This document shows, one piece after another, positions 46,749 through 55,078 of a stretch of 64,000 nt of DNA. The notes below the pieces were generated by a model. The model did no database searches, was not told the origin of the DNA, and saw nothing but the letters and a program-made list of their open reading frames with translations. Every line of letters starts with the position of its first letter. Position 1 is the first letter of the stretch. The stretch lies in NCBI RefSeq assembly GCF_003955715.1, contig NZ_CP034463.1, positions 1,054,001 to 1,118,000 of the forward strand, in the 5' to 3' direction. The position numbers and the translations under genes were made by a program. This DNA is from Streptomyces aquilus. GTDB taxonomy: Bacteria > Actinomycetota > Actinomycetes > Streptomycetales > Streptomycetaceae.

Positions 46749-46802
46749 TCAGCAGCCCCAGTGCGGGGGCATCATCCGGTGCTGAGTCGAAGGCGTGATC
46801 AT
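46749..46802 (-). CDS. Met-containing leader peptide before MetRS
   Basis: A 17-residue reading frame, MITPSTQHRMMPPHWGC. TACCCT (46815-46810 on the minus strand) lies 7 nt before its ATG, as in leaderless transcripts. The paired Met codons (46775-46770) immediately abut a hairpin (GGGGC 46766-46770, GCCCC 46755-46759), which a ribosome stalled for Met-tRNA would disrupt. Downstream is a strong 9-bp hairpin. It is the counterpart of the Ala-rich leader at 43084. Not proven; short frames occur by chance. Confidence 0.55.
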   Translation of the reverse strand: MITPSTQHRMMPPHWGC

Positions 46803-46853
46803 GGCGACGAGGGTAGCAACGGCGCCCGGCGTGGACACCTTCTTTTCCGGCGT

Positions 46854-46878
46854 CCCCGAGGGTCGATCACCCTCGGGG
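46854..46878. terminator. Terminator after GH39-like gene
   Basis: CCCCGAGGGT (46854-46863) pairs perfectly with ACCCTCGGGG (46869-46878) around a 5-nt loop, 30 bp past the 3' end of the secreted hydrolase gene and before the MetRS leader promoter. Confidence 0.75.
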
Positions 46879-46908
46879 CCCGGCCGGGCGCCGCCCGCTC
46901 CCTCCCCG

Positions 46909-48750
46909 TCAGCTCTTGCCGAGGAGTCGCCAGATCTGGTTCTTCTTGGTGCTCAGCGCGCTCGCCGGGTCGCAGGTCCACTGGTGGACCAGGGCGCCGG
47001 CCGCGGTCGAGACACCGCTGACGTCGACGCACTTGCCGCTGTGCACGGCGACGAGCTGGTAGTCCTTGCCGTTGCCGAGTGCGGTGACGGGGTTGAGGGT
47101 GAACATCTGGTTCGTGGTGCCACTGCAGGTCCACTGGATGACGGCGGCGCCGTCGGCCGTGGAGGCGCCCGAGACGTCCAGGCACTTGCCGCTGTGCTCG
47201 TTCACGATGGTGTAGGTGTTCGCCCGGCCGGCCACCGGCTTGAGGTCGAGCATCTGCTGGTAGCCGCCCTCGCAGGGGTACTGCTGGTACTGCGTGCCGT
47301 CGGCGGCGGAGAGGTTGGTGTCGTCCAGGCACTGACCGCTGTGCTGTGCCACCGCGACCGTGGAGACGGTCGTGTCGGACGGCGGCAGCAGCGTGACGGT
47401 GTAGCCGTCGGCGGCGTCCGTCCACGGCACGCTCACCGAGGCCGAGTTGCCGCTGACGGTCAGGGTCTGGTCGGAGACCGTCACCGGACCCGTGACCGCG
47501 CCGCCGCCGTTGTTCGGTATGCGCTGGACGACCGCGCGCACCCGGCCGTTCTCCACCACCGAGGTGGTGTCGAGGCGGTTGAGGTTGACGGTGACGTTGC
47601 CGGTGTTGGCGTTGGTGCCCAGCAGGATCTTGGCGTTGCGGGCCGTGTTGTCCTTGGTCGCCAGCCCGTCGGTGTTCGTACCGGGGGTGAGGTTCACGAT
47701 GTTCCCGGTCTGGGAGCCGTAGTACCGGTAGAGGAACCACTCCCCCTTCGGCAGGTACCGACCGGAGCTGTCCTTGGTGAGCAGGTCGGCCGCGTAGTCG
47801 TGGAGGCTGGGGCCCCCTCCCCAGTTGGAGCGCAGGCCGTCGGCGCCGGCCCGCTCCAGGCGGCTGATGAACCAGCCGCCGCCACCGGGGTTCTGCTGCT
47901 CGCGCCCGGCGTACTCGTTGATCTGGTACGGCCGGGTGTTGGTCAGGCCCGCGGCGGCGAGGGTCGAGTTGGCGTTGTTGACGGCCGTGACGGGGTCGTG
48001 CGGGATGGCGTGCCAGCTGTAGATGTCGGGGGCGACGTTGTTGGCCTTGACGTGGTTCAGGAAGGTGGTCCACCAGGAGTTGGAGGAGCTGGGCGGGTTG
48101 GCGATGCTGGGGCCGACGATGAGCTGCCCGGGCAGGTTGGCCCGCACGGCGGCGTGGAAGCGGGACCACATCTGCAGGTACTGGCTCTGGGAGCGGCCCC
48201 AGAAGCCGCTGAGGTCCGGCTCGTTCCACAGGTCCCACTCCACCGTCATGTTGTTGGCCTTGACGTCGGAGATGAGCTGGTTGACGAAGTTGTCGAACTG
48301 CGTCCAGTTCCCGTTGTCGCCCGGGAAGCCCGTGCTGGTGGTGCCGTCGGCGCCCCACAGGTCGTGCGGCAGGATGACGAAGGTTCCGCCGAGCGCCTTG
48401 GTGCGCTTGTACTGGGCGAGGGTGGCGTTCCAGCGGGTCCGGTACTCGGCGAGGCTGGTGGCGTAGCCGCCGCCGTTGAGCTGCGCGCCGCCGGCCCGCT
48501 CGAAGTGCCACTTGATGTCCTTGAAGAAGTGGTCCGGCGGCTGCGACCCGTCGACGGTCAGTCCGTAGATCATGCCGGAGGCGCGGTAGGTGGGGGCACC
48601 TCCGGCGGTGGCGAAGTCGACGCTGACGGCGGTGTCCGCGGCCTGGGAGGGGGCGGCGGGGAGCAGGGTCGCGGCCAGGGCGGCCAGGAGGGCGGCGAGG
48701 GAGGCGGTGGACCGGCGTCGGGATCTGCGGGGCGTGCGGGGTGATGTCAC
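46909..48750 (-). CDS. Secreted GH39-like glycoside hydrolase with RICIN domain
   Basis: A 613-residue exported enzyme. The signal peptide (residues 1-38, basic RRSRRRSTASLAALLAALAATLLPAAPSQAA) is followed by a clan GH-A barrel at about 45-360, a beta-sandwich at 370-470 and a RICIN/CBM13 trefoil at 485-610 with three repeats (HSGQCLDD, HSGKCLDVSG, HSGKCVDVSG). The predicted acid/base is E177 in DLWNEPDLSG and nucleophile E279 in QINEYAGR. The sequence fits GH39-like enzymes, but the substrate is not evident. The GTG at 48750 has CAGGAG 7 nt upstream. It lies downstream of the sugar ABC and MGH1-like genes, separated by a hairpin. Confidence 0.88.
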   Translation of the reverse strand: MTSPRTPRRSRRRSTASLAALLAALAATLLPAAPSQAADTAVSVDFATAGGAPTYRASGMIYGLTVDGSQPPDHFFKDIKWHFERAGGAQLNGGGYATSLAEYRTRWNATLAQYKRTKALGGTFVILPHDLWGADGTTSTGFPGDNGNWTQFDNFVNQLISDVKANNMTVEWDLWNEPDLSGFWGRSQSQYLQMWSRFHAAVRANLPGQLIVGPSIANPPSSSNSWWTTFLNHVKANNVAPDIYSWHAIPHDPVTAVNNANSTLAAAGLTNTRPYQINEYAGREQQNPGGGGWFISRLERAGADGLRSNWGGGPSLHDYAADLLTKDSSGRYLPKGEWFLYRYYGSQTGNIVNLTPGTNTDGLATKDNTARNAKILLGTNANTGNVTVNLNRLDTTSVVENGRVRAVVQRIPNNGGGAVTGPVTVSDQTLTVSGNSASVSVPWTDAADGYTVTLLPPSDTTVSTVAVAQHSGQCLDDTNLSAADGTQYQQYPCEGGYQQMLDLKPVAGRANTYTIVNEHSGKCLDVSGASTADGAAVIQWTCSGTTNQMFTLNPVTALGNGKDYQLVAVHSGKCVDVSGVSTAAGALVHQWTCDPASALSTKKNQIWRLLGKS

Positions 48751-48779
48751 GGTGCGGCTCCTGCCGGGGCGGGGACGGG

Positions 48780-48803
48780 CCCCGGGCCCGGTCGGGCCCG
48801 GGG
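48780..48803. terminator. GC-rich hairpin between hydrolase genes
   Basis: CCCCGGGCCC (48780-48789) pairs with GGGCCCGGGG (48794-48803) over a GGTC loop, between the MGH1-like gene's end and the GH39-like start. It can reduce read-through while leaving the GH39-like promoter free. Confidence 0.55.
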
Positions 48804-48822
48804 TGGTGCAGGAGGCGGCCGG

Positions 48823-50553
48823 TCAGCGGCCGTCTCTGTGTGCGTGCGCCTCGGCCAGCAGGAGATAGCCGGCCGCGGTCCAGGTGTAGGCGCGGTCTCG
48901 CAGACCCGTTCCGGTGACGGCGTCGAAGTTCTCGGCGAACCCGTGCGTCTCGCAGAGGGTCCGGAAGCGGGCGCTGATGTCGTCGGCGAGCCGGTGGTGG
49001 CCGGCCCGGCGCAGGCCGTCCTCGATGAGGACGGTGGCCGGCGCCCAGATGGGGCCGCGCCAGTAGCCGTCGGCGAGGTAGTGCGGGGAGGTGGTCAGTT
49101 CGGTGGCCAGGCCGTACGGCGTGAGGTGGGCCTTGATGTGGTCGGCCAGCGTGCTGCCGACCTCGGCGGGCAGATGCTCGCCCAGCACGACGGGCATCAG
49201 GTCGAGAAGGCTGGCGGTGCTCCAGGTGTCCCCGGTGGCGACTCCCCGGGCGACGAAGCGGTCGCCGGTCCAGAGCTGGTCGAGGAGCGTGGCCTGCGTC
49301 TCCTCTGCCGTCCGCGTCCACCGGCGTGCGTCGTCCTGCTTGCCCAACTCTCCGGCGAGGGAGGCGAGTTCATGCATCTGGAGGACCAGGAATGCGGCCA
49401 GGTCGGCGGTGACGACCACCCGCTCGGGGTCGAAGGTGGTGGCGTTGTCCCAGCCGCTGTCGTTGCCGTGCTGGTAGTAGGGCAGTTCGGCGCCGGGGGC
49501 GCGGCGGGCGGTGAGCCAGAACTGGGTCCAGCGCTCCAACCGCTCGTACACCTGGGCCAGCTCGGCCTGGCTCGGCGGCGTCGGCAACCGGCGGCGCAGA
49601 TGGCCGAAGGCCCAGCCGTGGATGGGCGGTTTGACGAAGTTGTGCAGCACCTCGGAGTGGGTGACCGAGTCGGGCAGGGCGCCGCCGGCGTCCTGGTGGT
49701 CGAAGGGCAGCTGGAACTGGTCGAGGCCGAGCTCGGGACAACCCGGCGCCAGGGCGAGGGCGTTGAAGCAATGGTCCCAGCTCCAGACCTTGTCCATCCA
49801 GTGCTTGGACATCAGCACGCCGGGCCGGGTGACGAGCCCCGCCGGCCGGACGGTCGCCGACCAGACGACGTAGGCGGCGAGTTCGGCGGCGGGGGTGTCG
49901 GCCGAGCGCCAGGGAGCCACGGCGTCCACGAACTCCGCGAAGGCACTCCGCGCGGCCTCCACGACGTCGTCGAAGGTCGCCGAGGACGCGTACGGCGGGC
50001 GGGCGGTGTCGAGTTCCTCGACGGCGATCTCCCAGCCGCCGCCCGCCTCCGCCGTGACGGCGAGACCTCGGTCGGTGCTGCCCAGGGTCTGGTCGCCGGG
50101 TGTGGCGGCGATCGTGCCGGACAGCAGGGTGACGCGGTAGCGGCGTCCGGTCTCGTACGACGTGAACACGTGCGCGTCCGCCGCCGGGTCGTGGAAGAAG
50201 TACGTGCCGCTGAACGGGGTCAGGGCCTGCGCCGCGGCGAACACCCCGATGTCCAGGCCGCTTCCCCGCAGCCGTACGGTGTCCGGCGACTCGTAGGCGA
50301 GATCGATGCGACCTGCCTCCCCGGTCCAGGTGAGCAGTCCCGGTGTCCCCTGCCGGTCGGTCTCCACCCGCTCGCCCGCGGACAGGGGGACCAGGCGCAG
50401 GACGGCGTGCATGCCGTTCTGGTGCGAGACCAGATGGAGGTCGTCGGCGTACGTCTTCTCCGCCACCACGGGTGAGACGTCGAACCACGATCCGTAGGTG
50501 CTGAACGGGATGTCGGAGAGGGAGAAGGCCGGGCCGGTTCGGGCGTCGGTCAT
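48823..50553 (-). CDS. MGH1-like glycoside hydrolase
   Basis: A 576-residue protein without a signal peptide, so it probably acts on imported sugar. The C-terminal (alpha/alpha)6 barrel has WMDKVWSWDHCFNALAL, FVKPPIHGWAFGHL, HGNDSGWDNATTFD and GYWRGPIWAPATVLIEDGLRRAG, the usual signature of the trehalase-like/MGH1-type hydrolases; an N-terminal beta-sandwich precedes it. Candidate acids lie in SWDH and DNAT regions but cannot be assigned with certainty. The ATG at 50553 has no strong ribosome site. It follows the two sugar permease genes (62 bp) and should cleave the transported glycoside. Confidence 0.85.
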   Translation of the reverse strand: MTDARTGPAFSLSDIPFSTYGSWFDVSPVVAEKTYADDLHLVSHQNGMHAVLRLVPLSAGERVETDRQGTPGLLTWTGEAGRIDLAYESPDTVRLRGSGLDIGVFAAAQALTPFSGTYFFHDPAADAHVFTSYETGRRYRVTLLSGTIAATPGDQTLGSTDRGLAVTAEAGGGWEIAVEELDTARPPYASSATFDDVVEAARSAFAEFVDAVAPWRSADTPAAELAAYVVWSATVRPAGLVTRPGVLMSKHWMDKVWSWDHCFNALALAPGCPELGLDQFQLPFDHQDAGGALPDSVTHSEVLHNFVKPPIHGWAFGHLRRRLPTPPSQAELAQVYERLERWTQFWLTARRAPGAELPYYQHGNDSGWDNATTFDPERVVVTADLAAFLVLQMHELASLAGELGKQDDARRWTRTAEETQATLLDQLWTGDRFVARGVATGDTWSTASLLDLMPVVLGEHLPAEVGSTLADHIKAHLTPYGLATELTTSPHYLADGYWRGPIWAPATVLIEDGLRRAGHHRLADDISARFRTLCETHGFAENFDAVTGTGLRDRAYTWTAAGYLLLAEAHAHRDGR

Positions 50554-50615
50554 GAAGGGGCTACTCGTTTCTTCAGCAAGGGGGTGCTCTTCAGCAAGGG
50601 CGTGCGGAGGTCGCT

Positions 50616-51425
50616 TCAGTCCTTGACGGCACCGGCGGTGACGCCGGCGGCGACATAGCGCTGGGCGAGGACGAGGATGACCGCGGCGGGCAGCGAGGCC
50701 ACGACGGCGGTGGCCATGATGGCGTTCCACTCCTGGTTGTTGTTGCCGATGTAGTGGTAGATGCCGAGCGTGATCGGCTCGTGGGCACCGCCGTTGACGA
50801 GGGTGCTGGCCAGGACGAAGTCGGACCAGGACCACAGGAACGCGAACAACGACACCGTGACGACGGCGTTGCGGCTCATCGGCAGCACGATCGACCGGAA
50901 GATGCGCCAGGCCCTGGCCCCGTCCATCTGCGCGGCCTGGAGCAGTTCGCCGGGGATGCCGGACATGAACGCGGTGAAGATGAGCACCGCGAAGGGCACG
51001 GCCAGGGTGGAGTCGGCGACGATCAGGCCGGGGACGGACTGGAGCATGTCGAGCTGGAGGTAGATGGCGTAGAAGCCCATCGCCATGATGATGCCGGGGA
51101 TCATCTGGGCGGCCAGCAGGAGGAAGCTCAGGACGCCGCCGCCGCGGGGGCGCAGCTTGGCCAGGGCGTAGCCGGCGGGTGCGGCCAGGGCCACGGTCAG
51201 CAGGACGGTGCCGAGCCCGACGACGAGGCTGGTGCCGAGATAAGGCAACTGCTCGTCGAGGACGGTGCGGTAGCCGGCCAGGGTGCCGTGGACGGGGAAC
51301 AGGTCGGGTGGGCTCTTGCGCATGTCCTGGTCGCGGGTGAAGGACACGTTGACCATCCAGTAGACCGGGAAGAGCATGATCCCGGTCAGCAGCACCCCGA
51401 GGGCCGTCTTCCCTCGTCGCTTCAT
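50616..51425 (-). CDS. Sugar ABC transporter permease (MalG-like)
   Basis: A 269-residue inner-membrane permease with six helices and the EAA-type loop LLQAAQMDGARAWRIFRSIVLPMSRNA, which contacts the ATPase. It belongs to the CUT1 family. The ATG at 51425 overlaps the previous gene's stop by 4 bp (ATGA). No ATPase gene is in the locus; a shared MsiK-type ATPase is usual in streptomycetes. Confidence 0.93.
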   Translation of the reverse strand: MKRRGKTALGVLLTGIMLFPVYWMVNVSFTRDQDMRKSPPDLFPVHGTLAGYRTVLDEQLPYLGTSLVVGLGTVLLTVALAAPAGYALAKLRPRGGGVLSFLLLAAQMIPGIIMAMGFYAIYLQLDMLQSVPGLIVADSTLAVPFAVLIFTAFMSGIPGELLQAAQMDGARAWRIFRSIVLPMSRNAVVTVSLFAFLWSWSDFVLASTLVNGGAHEPITLGIYHYIGNNNQEWNAIMATAVVASLPAAVILVLAQRYVAAGVTAGAVKD

Positions 51426-52378
51426 GACAGCGCCTGCTTTCTCTGCACCCGGACGTAGATCAGGCCGAAGACCAGCGCGGCGACCACGAGCAGGTTGCCG
51501 ACGGCCGCGCCCGGGCCGAAGGCGGGCACCAGGTTGCCGAAGCCGAGCTGGTAGGACCAGGTGGCGAAGGTGGTGGACGAGTCGGCCGGACCGCCCTTGG
51601 TCATGATCCAGATGATGTCGAAGACCTTGAGCGTGTAGACGAGGCCCAGCAGCAGGGTGATCGCGGAGACCGGGCGCAGCAGCGGGAAGGTGATCCGCCA
51701 GAACCGCTGCCAGGCGTTCGCGCCGTCGATGGCGGCGGCCTCGTGGAGCGAGGTCGGGATGGACTGGAGGCCGCTGTAGAGGACGACCAGGTTGAAGGGG
51801 ACGCCGATCCAGACGTTGGCGATGATCACGGAGGCCAGCGACCAGTCCGGTGAGGTCAGCCAGTTGACCGGGTCGATGCCCACGGCGCTCAACAGGGCGT
51901 TGACGACGCCCGATTCGCTGTTGAGCATCCAGGACCAGGTGGAGGCCGACACGATCAGCGGCAGCAGCCACGGCACGAGGAACAGGGCGCGCAGGGTGGC
52001 CGAGAGCCGGAAGTGCTGGTTGAAGAAGACCGCGAGGGCCAGGCCCAGGGCGTACTGGAAGACCAGGCACACGGCGGTGAAGACCACGGTGTGCAGCAGA
52101 GCGGGTGCGAAGGTCGGATCGTCCAGGACGGTGCGGTAGTTGGCGAGGCCGGTGAAGGGTGCGTCGCCCTGGACGAAGGAGCGGACGGTGTAGTGGCGCA
52201 GGCTCAGGTCGAGGTTGCGGTAGAGCGGATAGGCGTAGAAGAGGACGAGGTAGAGGGTCACCGGCGTGAGGAAGGCCCAGGCGGCCCACTGCTGGGAGGT
52301 GGGCCGGCGGCGCGGTGCGGCGGGGGCCGGGCCACCGAGCGTGGCCCGGTGGCCCGACTTCTGGAGTGTGGCACTCAT
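51422..52378 (-). CDS. Sugar ABC transporter permease (MalF-like)
   Basis: A 318-residue CUT1 permease with six helices, starting near AWAFLTPVTLYLVLFYAYPLYR, and the EAA loop LHEAAAIDGANAWQRFWRITFPLLRP. The ATG at 52378 has AGGGCG upstream. It lies 20 bp after the SBP gene and overlaps the MalG-like gene, giving one operon of SBP, MalF-like, MalG-like and MGH1-like products. Confidence 0.93.
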   Translation of the reverse strand: MSATLQKSGHRATLGGPAPAAPRRRPTSQQWAAWAFLTPVTLYLVLFYAYPLYRNLDLSLRHYTVRSFVQGDAPFTGLANYRTVLDDPTFAPALLHTVVFTAVCLVFQYALGLALAVFFNQHFRLSATLRALFLVPWLLPLIVSASTWSWMLNSESGVVNALLSAVGIDPVNWLTSPDWSLASVIIANVWIGVPFNLVVLYSGLQSIPTSLHEAAAIDGANAWQRFWRITFPLLRPVSAITLLLGLVYTLKVFDIIWIMTKGGPADSSTTFATWSYQLGFGNLVPAFGPGAAVGNLLVVAALVFGLIYVRVQRKQALS

Positions 52379-52398
52379 CAGATCGCCCTGACGTGGCG

Positions 52399-53643
52399 TC
52401 ACTTGACCGCGGACTGGGCGGCGGCCAGCGCGTCCTTCGGGGACTTCGAACCGCTGAGGGCGGACTGGACGGCCTTCCACATCTGCTCGGAGATCTTCGG
52501 GTACTTGGTGCCGAGGTCGTCACTGGTCCGCCCCCGGGCCGCCTTGACGGCGTCGACCCACGGCTTCAACTCGGCGTTCGCCGCGATCTGCTTGGCCTGC
52601 ACCTCACTGATGGGGGCCACGTAGGACAGCGTGGTGTCGGTGTCGTAGAGGTGGTCGGTGTTGGTCAGGCAGGCGACGAGCTTCTGCGAGGTGGCGTAGC
52701 GGTCGGTGTCGCTCTGGACGGGGAGGGTGACGAACTCGCCGCCGGTGGGGGCCGCCGCGTTGCCGCCCTTGGCGCCGGGTATCGGCAGGACGCCGTAGTC
52801 GAAGCCGGCCTTCTTGGCGTTGGCGAGCTGCCAGGTGCCGTTCTCGGCGAAGGCGTAGTCGCCGCTGGCGAACTCCTGCCAGCTGGTGGTCTGGGTGTTG
52901 TTGATGACCGAGTTGGGCGCGTACCCCTTCTTCAGCCAGTCGCTCCACAGCGCGAGCGCCGACGCACCTTCGGCGGAGTCGAGTTGGGTCAGCTGGGCGC
53001 CCGATCCCCAGAACCACGGCAGGAACTGGAAGCTGCCCTCCTCGGTGCCGATCGCGGAGAAGGTGATGCCCTTCTTGCCGGCCTTGTCGACCTTGGCGAG
53101 GGCCGCCGTCAGCGAGGCCCAGTCCTTGATCGAGGCGACGTCGACGCCGGCCTTCTTCAGGACGTCCTTGTTGTAGTAGAGGGCGAGGGTGTTGGCGCCG
53201 ATCGGGGTGCCGTACGTCTTGCCGCCCGACTGTCCGGCCGCCAGCAGGTTGGGGTCGACCTTGGAGGTGTCCAGCTTGTTGTCGTCGGTCGTGGTGAGCA
53301 CGCCCGCCTCGGCCAGCGTCGAGACCACCGGGTTGTCGACGATGAGGACGTCCGCGGAGTTGTCCTGCTGGGCCGCCAGGAGCGCCTTGTTGGACAGGTC
53401 GCTGGTGTCGAAGGCGGTCCGCTTGACCTTCACCCCGGCCTCGGTGCCACAGGAGTCCAGCAGCTTCGCCCAGGCCGAGCTCTTGTCGAACTGCGGGTAG
53501 GGGTCCCAGATCGTGTACGTCCCACTGTCCGCCGTGTTCGATCCGCCGTCCGAGCCGGAGCCGCAGGCGGTGGCGGTGCCGGCGAGGGCCAGGGCGGCGA
53601 GGGCGGCGGCGGTCAGGCGACGGTGCCTGAAGGTGCTGTTCAT
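52399..53643 (-). CDS. Sugar ABC transporter solute-binding lipoprotein
   Basis: A 414-residue binding protein of the CUT1 type. The lipoprotein signal (LAALALAGTATACGSGSDGG) places the acylated Cys near residue 27; the mature part has GTYTIWDPYPQFDKSS, WFWGSGAQLTQLDSAEGASALALWSDWLKKG and FAENGTWQLANAKKAG, typical of maltose/oligosaccharide-binding folds. The ATG at 53643 has AAGGA 7 nt upstream. It heads the operon; the 152-bp gap to the LacI gene on its upstream side has no GAACCGGTTC site that I can see. Confidence 0.92.
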   Translation of the reverse strand: MNSTFRHRRLTAAALAALALAGTATACGSGSDGGSNTADSGTYTIWDPYPQFDKSSAWAKLLDSCGTEAGVKVKRTAFDTSDLSNKALLAAQQDNSADVLIVDNPVVSTLAEAGVLTTTDDNKLDTSKVDPNLLAAGQSGGKTYGTPIGANTLALYYNKDVLKKAGVDVASIKDWASLTAALAKVDKAGKKGITFSAIGTEEGSFQFLPWFWGSGAQLTQLDSAEGASALALWSDWLKKGYAPNSVINNTQTTSWQEFASGDYAFAENGTWQLANAKKAGFDYGVLPIPGAKGGNAAAPTGGEFVTLPVQSDTDRYATSQKLVACLTNTDHLYDTDTTLSYVAPISEVQAKQIAANAELKPWVDAVKAARGRTSDDLGTKYPKISEQMWKAVQSALSGSKSPKDALAAAQSAVK

Positions 53644-53795
53644 CGCGGGTTCCTTACGGTTTTCGGTATGCGGGTGCCGAGGCACGGACTTTTCGGGCGG
53701 GGCGGTGCCGAGGCAGTGGGGTGCCGGGCGGAAACGGGCACGGCGGAGGGCGCCGTGGTGCGATGGCGTCGAGAAGGAACGTGGGGGAGCCGGGG

Positions 53796-54815
53796 TCAGG
53801 CGGTGCCGGCTCCCGCGGGCCCGGTGCTGGCCCGCAGCGAGATCGGCGGTGTGAGCAGATGGTGGCGGGGCGGTGCGTCGGGCTGGTCCAGCCGCTCGAC
53901 GAGCAGTTCGACGGCGAGGCGGCCCAGCTCGGCCGCCGGTACGTCCGCCGCGGTGAGCCGCGGGGTCACCGTCTCCGCCCAGCGGCCGGCCACCACTCCG
54001 GTGACGGAGAAGTCGCGCGGCACATGGCGGCCCGCTTGGGCGAGCCCCCGGTAGATGCCGCCGAGGGCGGCCTCGTTCAGGGTGACCAGGGCGGTGGTGT
54101 CCGGGTCGTCGTGCAGGATGCGCTCCACGCAGCCCTGGCCCGAGGCGGCGTCGTCCCCGCAGCAGTACGTCCGGACCGTCAGCCCGCGCTCGGCCGCGGC
54201 CTTGGTGAAGCCGTCGAGGCCGCGGTGCGCGGACTCGTACCCGGCCCGCAGCAGCTGCTCGGGCCGGTTGACGAAGGCGACCCGGCGGTGGCCGAGGTCC
54301 GCGAGGTGGTGGACGCAGGCCGCCGCGAGGGCGGTGTGGTCCAGGGCCACCCACCAGGTGCCCTCGGGGTGGGCGGTGCGGCCGATGGCGACGGAGGGGA
54401 AGTCCAGCTCGGCCAGGTGATCGACCCGGTCGTCGGCCAGCCTGATCTCCATCAGGATCGCGCCGTCGACCCGCCGCTCCCCCAGCAGCCGCTGGAAGGA
54501 ACGGTCGCTGTCGACGCCGCTGGGTGACAGCAGCACGTCGTAGTCGTAGGCCGCGGCGGCCTCGACCACGCTGCCGATGAAATCGAGCTGCATGCCCGTG
54601 TAGTGGTTCCCGGCCGGCGGGAAGACCAGCCCGATCGTGCTGGTCCGCCCGTTCGCCAGGGCGCGGGCGCTGGCGCTGGGCCGGTAGCCCAGTTCGTCGA
54701 CGACCTGCTGGATCTTGCGGCGGGTGTCCTCCGAGACCGGACGCTTGCCGCTCAGCGCGTAGGAGACGGTGCTCCGCGAGACACCGGCCCGCCGGGCGAT
54801 CTCACCGATGTTCAC
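53796..54815 (-). CDS. LacI-family transcriptional regulator
   Basis: A 339-residue repressor. The N-terminal HTH and hinge (IGEIARRAGVSRSTVSYALSG, SEDTRRKIQQVVDELGYRPSASARALA) are followed by a periplasmic-binding-protein-like ligand domain. The GTG at 54815 has AAGGAG 5 nt upstream. It diverges from the 1224-residue hydrolase gene, and three CGAACCGGTTCG palindromes in and near that gap are its likely operators. It probably autoregulates and controls the sugar ABC genes that follow it on the same strand. The inducer is a product of the locus's hydrolases, by inference. Confidence 0.93.
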   Translation of the reverse strand: MNIGEIARRAGVSRSTVSYALSGKRPVSEDTRRKIQQVVDELGYRPSASARALANGRTSTIGLVFPPAGNHYTGMQLDFIGSVVEAAAAYDYDVLLSPSGVDSDRSFQRLLGERRVDGAILMEIRLADDRVDHLAELDFPSVAIGRTAHPEGTWWVALDHTALAAACVHHLADLGHRRVAFVNRPEQLLRAGYESAHRGLDGFTKAAAERGLTVRTYCCGDDAASGQGCVERILHDDPDTTALVTLNEAALGGIYRGLAQAGRHVPRDFSVTGVVAGRWAETVTPRLTAADVPAAELGRLAVELLVERLDQPDAPPRHHLLTPPISLRASTGPAGAGTA

Positions 54816-54857
54816 GGGGACTCCTTCGTCGAAGCCGATTCACGTCCGAACCGCTGT

Positions 54858-55045
54858 CGAACCGGTTCGCGTGAAGTGACGGTAGGAAGGGCCCCGGCGG
54901 CTGTCAACACCTCTGACAGCATCGAGAGTTCCTTGTCCCGGGGGATTGCCCGGCCCCTGCCCCGGTGCTAGCTTGCCGAACCGGTTCGACATGAAGATCC
55001 TCAGCACCAGTTGACCGCCGCATCCCACGCAGTCGAACCGGTTCG
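54858..55045. promoter_or_regulatory. Three CGAACCGGTTCG operators
   Basis: The perfect 12-bp palindrome CGAACCGGTTCG occurs at 54858-54869, 54977-54988 and 55034-55045, in the 263-bp divergent gap between the lacI gene (start 54815) and the large hydrolase gene (start 55079). One is beside the lacI promoter and two are close to the hydrolase promoter, the last 34 bp before its start. The central CG pair and the size are typical of LacI-family sites. Confidence 0.85.
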
Positions 55046-55078
55046 AGTCGCCGAACGCAAGGATTGAGGACGCAATCC

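Noticed and set aside
46706..46802. T-box riboswitch before MetRS
   Set aside because: No T-box sequence or specifier-loop structure can be seen; the peptide-attenuator reading explains the hairpins better.
48780..48803. OsdR-type box
   Set aside because: It contains GGGCC and GGTC but the arms form a longer hairpin with the wrong arm spacing, and its location fits a terminator.
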